64,000 nucleotides of DNA from Gonapodya sp. JEL0774 (Eukaryota; Monoblepharomycota; Monoblepharidomycetes; Monoblepharidales; Gonapodyaceae): the NCBI GenBank assembly GCA_027604505.1, contig JADIIX010000019.1, forward strand, positions 49,405 through 113,404, written 5' to 3'. A program made the translations under genes and the position numbers. This document shows, in pieces, positions 26,901 through 37,600 of the stretch (its first letter is position 1; each line of letters starts with the position of its first letter). The notes beneath the pieces were generated by a model. That model made no database searches and had not been told where the DNA came from. It saw only the letters and a list, made by a program, of their open reading frames with translations.

Positions 26901-28525
26901 GGTGTGATTGTAGTTAATTCCCACTTCCTCCCGTACATCTGCCTCCGCTTTCGTTTCATCCTGGTCGCAGGAGGCATATGAACGGGATTTCCTGTGCAGT
27001 TTGTCCATCCACCTTGTGTCTTCCATTTCGACTAAATACTTGACTCCCGCCACGTCGGCCGCTGTGTTTCGACTATGTACCAGCCCCTCAAATTGAAGAC
27101 ATTCATTATCTTTGCGAAGCTGCCTTTTCTCCCGTGTGAGTCGTTTCCTCAATACTTCGGAGATGAGACGAGGAGGTATCACGGGTGGGACAAGTGGAGG
27201 GACATGGTGAAATGTCTCATTAACGGCTCTACGCAGCTGTGGGGATATCCATGGTGAAAATTTTCCGAAGAGTCATTGGGGACATCGCGCACCTCCTGTA
27301 CATCAAGGGCCAGTAGCTCTTGCCTAGTGGCACCATTTTTCTCGAATTTCATGAACCCGTCCAATACTTCAGACAATGCAGTGTGTGCCAACTCCTCGCA
27401 GTTTATTCGTCGTCGCAGTTGATCGCGAAAGAATGCGCTCAGTCGACTTGCATTCAACTCTTCAGAGAAAGTATTTGCTCTGAGCATTTCTGAAAGCAAC
27501 CTTCGTCAATGTAACCACTGGACACTCATGGAAGAACGACAACTCACTTTCTTTCAGCTTTTGGCATTTGTCCAGTAGAAGAATGTTTATAATATTTATC
27601 TTCTCAAACACTCGCAGTATCAAACACCTATTTTGTTCCGCCGTGAGACCCGGAACAATGAGTTGAAGAAGTTGATTTTCGCGGAACGCCAGTTCACTGA
27701 CAAAAACGTCAGCCTGGAAAACACCATGGTGATATTTCACAAAGAGAGGTATTGCAAGTGGAAACCCACCAACATTACACGTTCCTGTGGCGACAGCCAC
27801 ATGACAGACTCGAACTCGGTGACGCACTTTTGCAGAATGTCCTGAACAGACACTGTCTCCGAAGACTCTACAGTGGTGATAATCAAGGACATGGTCATGG
27901 GGAATCCAAAGCATCAAGGCATTCCATTATCACAACGCTCACGAATTGACCTTTCTGGCGTTGTTGCTCTTGTACTATTCTGTGAAGTCTCCTCTTCAAT
28001 ACTTTCATTTGCAAGGTCTGCTAAGGGAAGCAAATCAAAGCCATAGCTCATGTTGGTACTCCCCAATTTCTGCTTCAGGCGAACAAGACGGGTTCGGGCG
28101 GTACGGCGGAGGTGGCCCTTTTGCAGTTGGTGCAGCGCATTCCTGACAAACTTTGATCGTTCTGAATTCTCAATTGCTCGCATCGCGACCTGATTGATAC
28201 GTCGAGAATGGTGCAGCGATTCATTGACCCCAAAAACGGAATCAAAAAACCGGGAGATGCTTCGATTCGGGGTAGAGATGATTGCGGAGGAAGAAGAGCT
28301 ACCAGTGTCAAAACTGGACATCCCAGGAAGCGTTAAGGAGCCATCAGTAGTTGTGCTGCTGCTCGTGAAGCCAATTCTGCTAATTGACGATCTACGGTCC
28401 ACATCATCATTGAATGGAGTACGAAAGTGGACTGACGGCGCACACGAGCGATCTTTAAGTCTTCTATTAGCAAGTCGCGAGTCTCTAGCCAAGCCGCCAC
28501 CATGATTGGAAACTTGAGACGACAT
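23978..28525 (-). CDS. CCDC87 homologue
   Basis: Large coiled-coil protein. The start at 28525 gives MSSQVSNHGGGLARDSRLANRR. The N-terminal part has an IQ-like basic helix (LHQLQKGHLRRTARTRLVRLK). Middle exons carry VFVSELAFRENQLLQLIVPGL, RQELLALDVQEVRDV, TREKRQLRKDNECLQFE and a Glu/Arg/Lys-rich coiled coil at about 25640-25800. The C-terminal exons read RALEEVWDILETSRSKKLEMA, ALKVWVALSELIPKREIILN, DLRDFEKTASDPA, RFFAFGET, FRGGQAVFFDK and HRDYPRLLYELEALRRE. These follow, in order, the conserved C-terminal block of vertebrate CCDC87 (LWSVLE, DMTIKYSSK, WERALKPIQLREALLARLEWFE, ASNPNRFF, GEPVTFKG, KMLYWLQ). CCDC87 is testis-expressed in mammals; a flagellar or basal-body role here is inference. 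The 3' end carries a 41-nt tandem duplication. Many exons; internal boundaries are approximate. Confidence 0.72.
23984..24061. repeat. Tandem duplication at the 3' end of the CCDC87 gene
   Basis: A 37-nt unit beginning CACTAGCTTTGA is present twice, at 23984-24020 and 24025-24061, with one mismatch and a 41-nt period. Because 41 is not a multiple of three, the copies are read in different frames by the minus-strand coding sequence. They give REANSTEIKAS and then GKPIRQNSKLV just before the stop at 23978. Confidence 0.85.
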
Positions 28526-28692
28526 CGTATTGAATCCTTTGAAGTCTCCGATGACGTATTTCAGGTCTCGTGCCGATGAGTCACAAGGCGAGGAGATAGA
28601 AAGTTGCTTCTCAATGGTATGATTAAATGATGTATTGTTGAATACGGACTTGGAAGGACTCGGTAAGGCCGGGACCCTCCAGCCTCACCTCG

Positions 28693-28711
28693 GTCGTGCA
28701 CGGTGCACGAC
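28693..28711. promoter_or_regulatory. Perfect 9-1-9 palindrome upstream of CCDC87
   Basis: GTCGTGCAC, one G, then GTGCACGAC: the two 9-nt arms are exactly complementary. It lies about 168-186 bp upstream of the CCDC87 start codon. Its length and symmetry fit a site for a dimeric DNA-binding protein, but no factor is identified. Confidence 0.5.
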
Positions 28712-28933
28712 AAAGGACCTAAGGCTGTCTGCGTTGTGTTACAGGTTGAGGGTAACGGTTCTTGGAGAGCTGATAGAGACTACAAGCTGATTTGGAAAGA
28801 AGTGGGTCGTTCGTCAAGGCAATTGTGAGCGCTCATATAAAATGTTGTATGGAGCTTTGGTTGATGTGGTATTTCATTTCTTGTGAGCTCTCTCTATTCC
28901 AGAAAGCTGAATGGAGAGATTCCCATTAGTGGC

Positions 28934-29066
28934 ACCTGTTATTTCCCAGATCTCTCCACAATGGACACCGCGGAGTCTTTGGTAACGTGTTCTTCACTTT
29001 ACCCGTTGTTTCCCAGATCTCTTCACAATGGATACCGCGGAGTTTTGGTAATGTATTCTTCAATTG
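28934..29066. repeat. Two-copy degenerate tandem repeat
   Basis: Copies at 28934-29000 and 29001-29066 share TTTCCCAGATCT, CACAATGGA and CCGCGGAGT in order, with roughly 85 percent identity by eye. A partial third copy (ACCTGTTT) starts at about 29074. Confidence 0.75.
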
Positions 29067-29239
29067 TTATGGGACCTGTTTCTGGAGGTGTGCACGTGAT
29101 ATTTTAGCATCAGAGTTTGGGAGGGAGGTTCTTATGTCCTCAAACTATTGTCACATTTGAACACTCAGTTTCACAGCGCAATCATTGCGGCCCTTCTGGT
29201 GTAGCGTCTTTAAATAACATGAAGGAAACAAATTAATCA

Positions 29240-30480
29240 ATTGACTTACAAGCCCAAAAGGAGCATTTGCAGTCTGCTTGAGAATGCCTTACATAAGTCC
29301 CAAATGGGTCACAGGATAATGTGACATGGCGACTTTTCCAGCCGCGTGGTGGACACATTCCGGCCCTGATACGACCCACAGTTGCTCCAGTCTCTCGTGC
29401 GTCAACACCATGTTCTGCGTGTCGTTCTTCAAGTTTGTTTGTGGGTACAATAAACCGTTCGCGTAGCTTGCGGTATTGAGCTGTGGTCAGAGTTTGAACT
29501 CTCGAAGAATGTGAAACTAACGTTGCTTCATTCAGTTATGAGGGTCACGGTGTCAGTAGCGCTGTACTTCATTGCCGATATATGCGGTGCCAAAATCCCA
29601 ACTCCGGGTTTCCGGTTTATCATATGACATTCGGTGGATATTCATTGACAGAATCTGTCCTGTTCTTATATGTTCGAAACAATTGACTTGCGAAATTGCT
29701 TTCCAGGAAAATTCAATCTCTTGGAATCCCGCAGGGCAATGCCGGAGCTTAGAATCACGAGTGGCGATCCCAAACACCAAGCGGGATGCAACTTTGCTCG
29801 TCGAATGCCCACTAGCGTTCGCAGTTGCGCGTTTTACTTGGAGAATCCGAGGGGACCGTGGAGGGTGACTGTATGCTTATCGGTCTGACCGCACCTTGTC
29901 GTGACCACCACCAGAGAGACCCCGGAGCACCGTTTGTGCCTCTAATTAGTCAAAGAAGACGTTTGGAATGTTCCTATGTGTCGAATTTCGGGACCCCGGG
30001 TGACTTAGAGGTCAGCTCCTTCTAGAACAGGAACAGACCCTCACTCCATTCTCCTCGACCTTTTTAGGCAAGCATGATCACTCACCTCTTCATTGACAAT
30101 CAGTGCTATTTTCCATTGCTTGACATGGATTGAGCGGTCTAGAGCGTCTTCCACCCATGGGGAAGGACGACGGGGGTCTCCAAAACGGACAAAACGATAA
30201 CAGAGGACATAATTTGAAATGGAAACTCACTTCCTGCAGCCCAATTCACCACAACTCCATCGCTCGTTCTATCTCACGCCGAGATTCTGTCCATTTTTCT
30301 GTCTATTCTCCAGTGCCGGCCCAAAGAGTGTTGGTTCGAAAACCCAGTCCAAACGAGACGGACAGGGTTTGGGATCCAAAGGAGAGAGGTGGGAAACCGA
30401 GTCCAGAGAAAAATGTATCGTGCGTTCCATTCCAAATCCAAAAAGCGGGGATCGCGTTTTGATTCGATTATGAGTGTTGG
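29240..30480 (-). CDS. Unresolved multi-exon gene or gene remnant
   Basis: I do not recognise this gene. Several minus-strand stretches look like exons bounded by plausible splice sites. About 30108-30225 reads RFVRFGDPRRPSPWVEDAL and ends VNEE before a GTGAGT donor. About 29740-29815 reads RRAKLHPAWCLGSPLVILSS then GIALRDSKRLNFPGKQ. About 29553-29660 reads MNIHRMSYDKPETRSWDFGT. About 29250-29510 reads AQYRKLRERFIVPTNKLEER and then a Cys/Trp-containing part (MCPPRGWKSRHVTLSCDPFG, CKCSFWACK). They could not be joined into one open frame with confidence, so this may be one gene, two, or a decaying one. A hairpin-forming repeat sits at its 5' edge (30432-30486). Confidence 0.3.
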
Positions 30481-30486
30481 ATTTGG
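30432..30486. repeat. Inverted repeat with 35-nt loop
   Basis: CCAAATCCAA at 30432-30441 and TTGGATTTGG at 30477-30486 are exact reverse complements; a 3-nt GCG/CGC pair lies further out. The loop repeats GATTCGATT-like words also found just outside at about 30510. Its meaning is unknown. Confidence 0.5.
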
Positions 30487-30690
30487 CCGACGCTCCATTC
30501 CAGGGGACTCATTCGATTCCAATTATGTAATCATATCTTACTACTATCCTTCTATGGGCAGAGAAATTGTCCTATGTGACACCACATAATTTCAGTCGAA
30601 CTCATTCAAAGAGTCTGTGGGAACGAATGTCTGAATATTATGAAGAGTTATTTCCATATCTCTGTTGTTAGTGTATGCAGTCGTTCGCGG

Positions 30691-31540
30691 TCAACTATCG
30701 GAAATCACTGCCGTGTTCCTGCTGGTTCCAGTTTCTGACCAGCTCGAAAAGTATTCGCCAAACGGGAGACTCTTGCGGAAGAATGAGGTGGTGTCAGGCG
30801 GTGAGACAGGGAGCTGTGGAAGCGTTCGTGCAGAACAGCTAGACTCGTCGAGTCCCGACCCATTTGCGGGTGAGGGTTTGAGGTCGACCCGACGACTCTC
30901 CGCTACGCCGTCCCTAATGAGCTGAATAACGAAATGGGGTTGCTCCCTAAAAAGCTCAGCTGCGAGCGGATTTGCTGCGCATTCGAGGTTTGGGAATGCG
31001 AGAATATGTTGAAGTTGTAATAGCACGCAGGAGACGCTCATCCCCGGTACAAACTGAATAATTGGCTGTCCGGTAATGATATCAACTATATTTTACATGT
31101 ATTGTCCAGCGTAAGTTCACGGAATGTCAGAAAGCCTACACATTGGACCGAACGTACTGTTTGGGTGAAAAGGAATTGTCTTGAATCTTACAGTGGGAGG
31201 AGTACTATCATACTCGTCATTGAATATCAGTTCCACCTTGAAGATGCCTCCTATTCAGAATTTCCATCCGTTGTAATCAGTCTTAGGATGAAAATCAGAT
31301 TGCGGGGGAACCCATTTCTCACTCACCTTCCCAGGCAGTGTCTCTAAGCCCACAGATTGTTGCATTCCATTCCAGCAAGGTTTTATGCGGATGAGCATCT
31401 ATTCCCTGCAATTTGGAACAACTCCCATGATGACAAAGCGTTGTGGAAGTATACACGCGGGGTCACATCCTCACCCAGATCGGGGCTTTCTTCATCAAGT
31501 AGTAGTGCTTTTGCAGAAGTAGCAGTGTTCTAGAAGCCAT
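30691..31540 (-). CDS. UBE2U-like E2-fold protein lacking the catalytic cysteine
   Basis: UBC-fold protein of about 200 residues. Exon 1 (start 31540) reads [20 protein letters not shown], close to the UBE2U N-terminus (M-x-SR-x-x-LLL). The next exon gives GIDAHPHKTLLEWNATICGL then RDTAWEG, and the next IFKVELIFNDEYDSTPPTVR then FKTIPFHPN, the E2 HPN box. The following exon reads DIITGQPIIQFVPGMSVSC. In human UBE2U the same place reads TGQPCIDF with the active-site Cys, so here it is Ile, and about six residues including the downstream Trp loop are missing. Then come VLLQLQHILAFPNLECAANP and a tail with KSLPFGEYFSSWSETGTSRN that matches the UBE2U-specific tail (SFSDYYQTWSRIATSKA). It ends TGA at complement of 30691-30693. 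It cannot act as an ordinary E2; a UEV-like scaffold role is inference. Confidence 0.78.
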
Positions 31541-31699
31541 CCGAAGATTTGATTGTATTGGCGATTGGACTGTGTTGATGAGGGGAATGCACTCATCATT
31601 TACTTCCCCTTCACAAACGATGCAAATCGATTGGAGATGAGATTTGAGGCTAAACCAGATTACAGCCCTCAGAGGCACACATATTTACAAATAACATCA

Positions 31700-34600
31700 T
31701 TACTCCAGTGGTTTGGACGTAAACTTAAACTTCAAAAGACGTAGTGCAGGTTCAGATATAGTGACTGTCGGCTTTGTCGATGGCGGTGGGGGGGGGGCGC
31801 TCGTCCGGTCAATCAAGGAGGTTCCAGCAATCAACGGTGATTCAAAGGAGATTGGTAGATCGGCTTGATGTGGTCTTTTTTGGTCTTCAGTTTCCATTGT
31901 TGGAGTGGAGACCGAGGACAACCCTTCAATCTTGCTCATTGGAGTGCTGTAAACGTCTTGACGGTACTCCACAGCATAGGTAGCGGATGACGGAGCAATC
32001 TCATCCCCTCGCTTAAGTGCTTTAATTGATTCAACGTGAAGGGATTTAAACCGTTGTTCAAGGCGTTTTGCCGCTTGCACAACTGCGGGGAATCGTTTCT
32101 GATTGTAGCGATAGCTGTGGATATGTTAACATCGAGAAACGTGGAAATACAAAACACGCCGAGAACACACCAATTGTCAAAAATCAGCTGTATGTCTCCC
32201 GTGAAATCTTCAACTGATTCGTATCGGTTTGTTTCCAGTTTCTCTTTGACCAGATGCAGATCCATGGGTTTCTTGAATACAACGACGAATCCAGTTTCCA
32301 TTAGTTAACACGACTAACGGAGGGAGCAAAGAAACTTCATACGCACAGGGTTGATATCGAGGTAATCCGGGTACTCATTTAAGTTCACAGCCCCTACGAA
32401 ATACACAGAATTAGGATCCGCCATGATCTCCAGGACAATGCGCTTCAGAACTTCAGAGGTGCTGGCTGAGAGTTCTCTCCTGGGACGGGTCCTCTGAAGC
32501 TTCACTTTCAGAGCCCTTTTGGGTGCTCCCTGAGACGTGGTGACCACTGAAGGCTGTACATGCACCGGAGAAGCTTGTGTGGCGGCAAGCTCATGCCGCA
32601 CAGCGTGAATCTCCTTTCGATATTTGTTTCGGTATATGTTGTTGAGATTGTCTGTTGCCGTCACCACTTGAGGGAAACGACCAGTGTTAAACCGGTAGCT
32701 AGAAGCACACGGTATGTTGAGCTGATGTTACAGAACATTGTGCACATTTCGCTCATTTCAAATCACCTGTTGTCGAACATCAGCCCGATATCTTTCTCCA
32801 AATCTTCCACAGCTTCGTAGGCATTGACGTCCAACTTGAACTTCATAGTTCCAAGATCAATAGGTTGCTGAAAATACAACGCAAACGTCATATCAGGGAG
32901 AAGGAAAGAGAGCATTGACGCACGAACTTACTGCAACCACACTTCGATACTCCGGATATTGGGTGTGATCCACGGCACCGACGAAGTACCTCGCATCCAC
33001 TTCTTGCATAAATTTAATCAATATATCTCTCAACGAATCCCTGATTTCCCGAGGGAGGCCGTCGCTTTGCCCATACTTATTGACCAAATTCAGTGTTGCA
33101 TTCAAACTCGTGTAACCGAATGCGATGACGAAGACATCGTGATACAGCGATTGACCCGTTCTGTAAGTGAGAGTTCTTGGTTTGTTGAAGGTAAACTGGC
33201 AGGTGAACTTAAAACTAGTCAGGACATGGGGTAACAACGAAAGGATCCTTACACAGTTCGAGAACATGAGTTCAACGTCGTCAACAAAATGCTGCGGGGT
33301 TGTGTAAAATCTTCGTTCTAGATTCTTGCGAATGGTTGATAGGTCCATGGGGTGCTGATGCGGTGACCATTAACAAACAATGACAATTTTGGCCTGGTAA
33401 AAACCAAGTCGTACCTTGATCGTTTTAAAGTAGTTGGGTACGCCTTGGCGAATAGGGTCGACGGGGAACCGAAAGGGATCGGCCAACGTACTCTTCTCCA
33501 TGGCAAGGAGGACTCGATGCATTTGGTTTAGCTCCTCATTGTCAAACATATTCTCATCGAGTTGTTGTCCAGCTCCTTCAACCCAGGCAGTCAATCCTTG
33601 GTTCGCCCATTCCTTTCGGAATTGTTTCAGAAAAGTCTGACCAGCTATATGGATCCTGTCACCGGGAGGGTTGAAAAAAAACTTACAGTACGGTTCATCA
33701 AACAACACTATTATGCAAAATTGCAATACCAAATTCTCTCACGCAATTGAACAGCATCAATTCAATATCATATTTGAAATCGGTAGGGCCGGAATATTCT
33801 TGATTTTGTAGCTTTCTTCGTATCGTTGGAATGTCCATTGGATTCTTGTGGGAACATAAGAAAATCAACAACAACAGGTTGTGACCAAGTAGCTGAGCTC
33901 TTATATAACTCACCTTTATCACCTCGGCATAGAGTGGGAACACTGTTGGGTCGACAGGTTGCCTGAATGGATCAGCGGACTTGCTTTTCCCCAAACTATT
34001 CATTATTTTTGTGCAAGCTTCATGTTCAGTTGATATCTTGGTCATTCGGGCATCGGGAAAAGTCGGTCGCGACGAAAAATGGCAGATAAGGCGATCGACT
34101 GATTCGACGTCCACAGAATCGCTTGAACCATCTTTTTCGCCAAGTAACTGACTAAATCGAGCGATCCTCTCATCCTGACTGAACTCAAGGGGGGTTCGCA
34201 CCAAGGGTTGACCAACAGCCACTGACAAAGTGGAACCGGTGGGCCCTGTAGGCCTAACAATCGCATGTACGGACGATTTGGCGCGAAACAAAGGATCGAC
34301 AAGATCTTTTTCAAAAATGCTTCGCAGGTTTTCAGCACTGATAGCGATGACATGACTGGGGCCATTGAATAACACAGCGTTTGAAAATATCAAGCGCATG
34401 TCAGCCTCAGCAAGATCAATTGAATTCAGCAAAGTTCGACAAGAAAGTAAGGGCCTTGACACCCAAAGATAAAAAGAGGATGATGCACCTACAGCAAACG
34501 CCTCCACGTTTATATATCTTCCTTGTTCCAAGTTACTGGCGAGGGTAGACAAATCCATTGGATGCTGCACTATTGTCGGGTAAGAAGGGATATTGGAACG

Positions 34601-37600
34601 GACAGGATCCACAGGGTTCTGAAATATCGCTGCTGCGGCTTGAGATTTGACGTGGTCGAGAAGTGATCTGCGACAGCCCCGCGAAGATAAAATCAGCAAT
34701 AGTCCTTCGTTAGACATCGCACAACCATTCGCACCGACAAAAGTTTAGATCAGGGAGACTGAGAGGCTGATTAGCACTTTCTTGTTGCAATTGCACGGCC
34801 CCAGTACCTTGATCTTGACTATCTCGGCTTTCTCGAGTTGGACTCATGGGAACTGCAAGTGTATGCACATGTGCGGCGGGGATTCCAAGCGCCCTCTGCG
34901 CATCAGGTAGCACGTCAAAGAGAAAAAAGTGGTGCAGAACCCGAGCAGAGCGCGACACTGGTATTTTCGGATCGTTGAATATATAGCAATTCTGGAAAAT
35001 GAGAAATATGTCGCTGACGAGCAGAGACAGGTCGTTCGCATACAATCCGTTGATGAGTTTGTTTGACACTGTACTCAAATCCATTGGATGCTTGATGACG
35101 TCGTGATAGCCCTTATTGAGTGAAGGTGAACGACTTGGATCACGAGTTCCGTGAAGGTTAATCATAAACCTTACCGGGAAGACAACGGGATTTCGGAACA
35201 GAAATGACGAAGGGTGTGTACGGAGACGTTGCACCACGCTCGTGCCAACGGCCAAAAACTCGTACCGCACTGGGCCACCAGACCGTTGTGTCCTCGACGT
35301 ACCCCCCTGCAGTTGCCAAAGGTCTTTTGGAAACTCGGTGTTGAATATCAAGACGCGAGCTTACCATTTTCAGTTTGGCCTTAATCTTTGGGGCAACGAC
35401 CGGTGAGACGTCTATTGTTGGTTCAAACGCGTATTCGCAGAGTTTGAGGACAATCCTCCGTATACGCTCGTCGGTGTTCGATGTGTCGCTTTGACCATGT
35501 AACAATACGAATGAATAGATGCATGCAAATTACGTCATTCCAACTCACTTCAGAAACCGCCACACTGTAGGACCCAACGACCTCTTCATGTTTTCGACCA
35601 GCTCTTCGGTCTGCTGTGGACTCTCGAGAACCTCAGAAACCCCACCTGAAATCGTAAAATCTTCGGAATGCTCGGTCAGTGCCCCTTCCGTCTTTTGAAT
35701 TGATGGAACAATAGGAGATGTTGGCACCAGGCCGATTCCGAGAGACGATACTTCGAACAACGTTGCAGACCAGTTTAATAATGATCGAGCGACATGGTAC
35801 CGGACGTAGGGAGCCGGATCGCCTTCAATGATTGCCATGAGATATTCAGACACACCGGGAGCAAGGAGTCCATCAAGTAAGATAATAGCGTCAAGCGCAA
35901 TCATCCGTGCAGTTTGGAAATTCCCGTATCTTCAAAGAGTGTTACGCTCAATAGTGAGGTGCACCATGACCCGTGGCGTGTGATCATAGATCTCACCGTG
36001 AGTACTCCAGGAACGTTGTGAGAGAGATTGGTTTTCGACCCTTCAGCATCCACTTAGAGACCGTCTTTCAATCGGAGCGTATACTTAATTGATACATTGC
36101 ATGGTGTGTTCTTCGTGAAAGTCTTAACTTACCTCTAGACAGGCGCTGGTCACGACATTGTGATAGGATGGAAGTACTCGATCAACGTTCAAAAGATACT
36201 CTATTTCGCTAACAGCTTGTTCGAAGAGCTCTCGTTCTTCACGATTAGACCCTGGAGTGAATAGCAAATATTAAAAAGACTTCATCGTGGAACCGCCTGG
36301 ATTACACTCTTACTATCGTGAGGAGCAATAAAAATGTCACCATTTGCGCGACACAACGCGCTCACGAGTTCGGCGTCAGAAAACTACACAACGCCCACCC
36401 ATTGTAAACGGAGAAGATGAGTATTCAAATGTGTGCCATACTAAATTGCCCTGACCTTGTTCCCAGTGTTGTCATTATGATGTAGGATTCCGAGAAGAAA
36501 TTGTTTGGCCTTTGTGGGTGCAGACCCGTCCGCAAGCCGGGCAGAGCTAATGGCAGCAATCAATGCCTAAAATCTCAGAAATGCCCAAACTGCGCTGCTT
36601 GACTTGAATTTGCGTGACGTCAAAGGATTCGAGTTTACCTTTTGGACAAAATATTCTGCGAAATCATCAAACTTGTTCCGCAAGGGTACGACAAACGGTT
36701 CCACTGCGCCTCCCGTGGATGCGATGCAGTACATTTTACGATAAGCCTGCATGAGGAGATCAACGCCACTTGGACTGCGGATGTATTCGGTAAGTTCAGA
36801 GAGGCCGTAAGCAGCTTCCTCTCGAACGCGATAGTAATAATTCCTATCGTGAACAATATCGGACAGGATGCTGAGGCAAGTTTGATATCTCTCTGCTCGA
36901 ATCGCAAGGATCGCCTCGTACTGGGCCAGCACGTCTCGATCTTTTTGCAGTTGAAGGACCCAATTGGTCTCATGCAAGCCGACCTTTTTCAGGCAAATCC
37001 AATCGTTCTCAGGATCCACTCGAATCCACTCATAATGGGACCTCAACAGCACAAGAAACATTAATGGTTGAATATTTGTGGCATGAGTTCGAAACCTACT
37101 TTTCCTCGTCATCGTCGTCTCCATCTTTCTCGGGTGCCTCAGCATCGTCGCCAACGACGTCCATGTCATCAACACCACCTGATCGAATAGTCGGTCGTTT
37201 CGGGCCGCCCCGTTTGATGCGTTTGTACTTGGAATGGTATACGATCTCGTGCAATCTTATGTCCCCATTCATCGAAATGTCCGTGTCGAATATTCCCAGC
37301 GGCTCGTGCACCCGTACTGTGACTGGACCCTAACAAAGCGAGCCAGCAAGCTATAAGAAAGCTGGCCACCCTCGCTAAACAAGGGATGTATGTGTTCATC
37401 TTACCGTAAACTTTTCAACTGCTCCGGGAGTGCCAGCCAAGAAGCTCGGATTTATCTGTTTTACCAGCACTTCAATAACCATCTTCCTCTGATTGAATTT
37501 TGGCAGAAAGCTTAGTCTCGGCGTCCCAGCGCCGTACACCCACTGCTTGAAAAATCCTTCCACCTCCACTCTACCACTCATCTTGCGACATAGCAGATGA

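Larger units (their letters stand above)
28526..29239. other. Region upstream of CCDC87 with a palindrome and a tandem repeat
   Basis: I see no credible gene in these ~710 bases. They hold a perfect 19-nt palindrome (28693-28711) and a degenerate two-copy tandem repeat (28934-29066), both annotated separately. The short plus-strand ORF at 28883-29107 is built from the tandem repeat and has no protein signature. Confidence 0.45.

Noticed and set aside
30325-30350. GGTTCGAAAACC as a possible tRNA T-loop
   Set aside because: The flanking arms do not pair into a T-stem, and no matching A-box lies upstream.
31785-31800. Run of 10 G as a possible sequencing error breaking the TAF2 tail
   Set aside because: The frame stays open through it and encodes a Pro run before [10 protein letters not shown], so no correction is needed.
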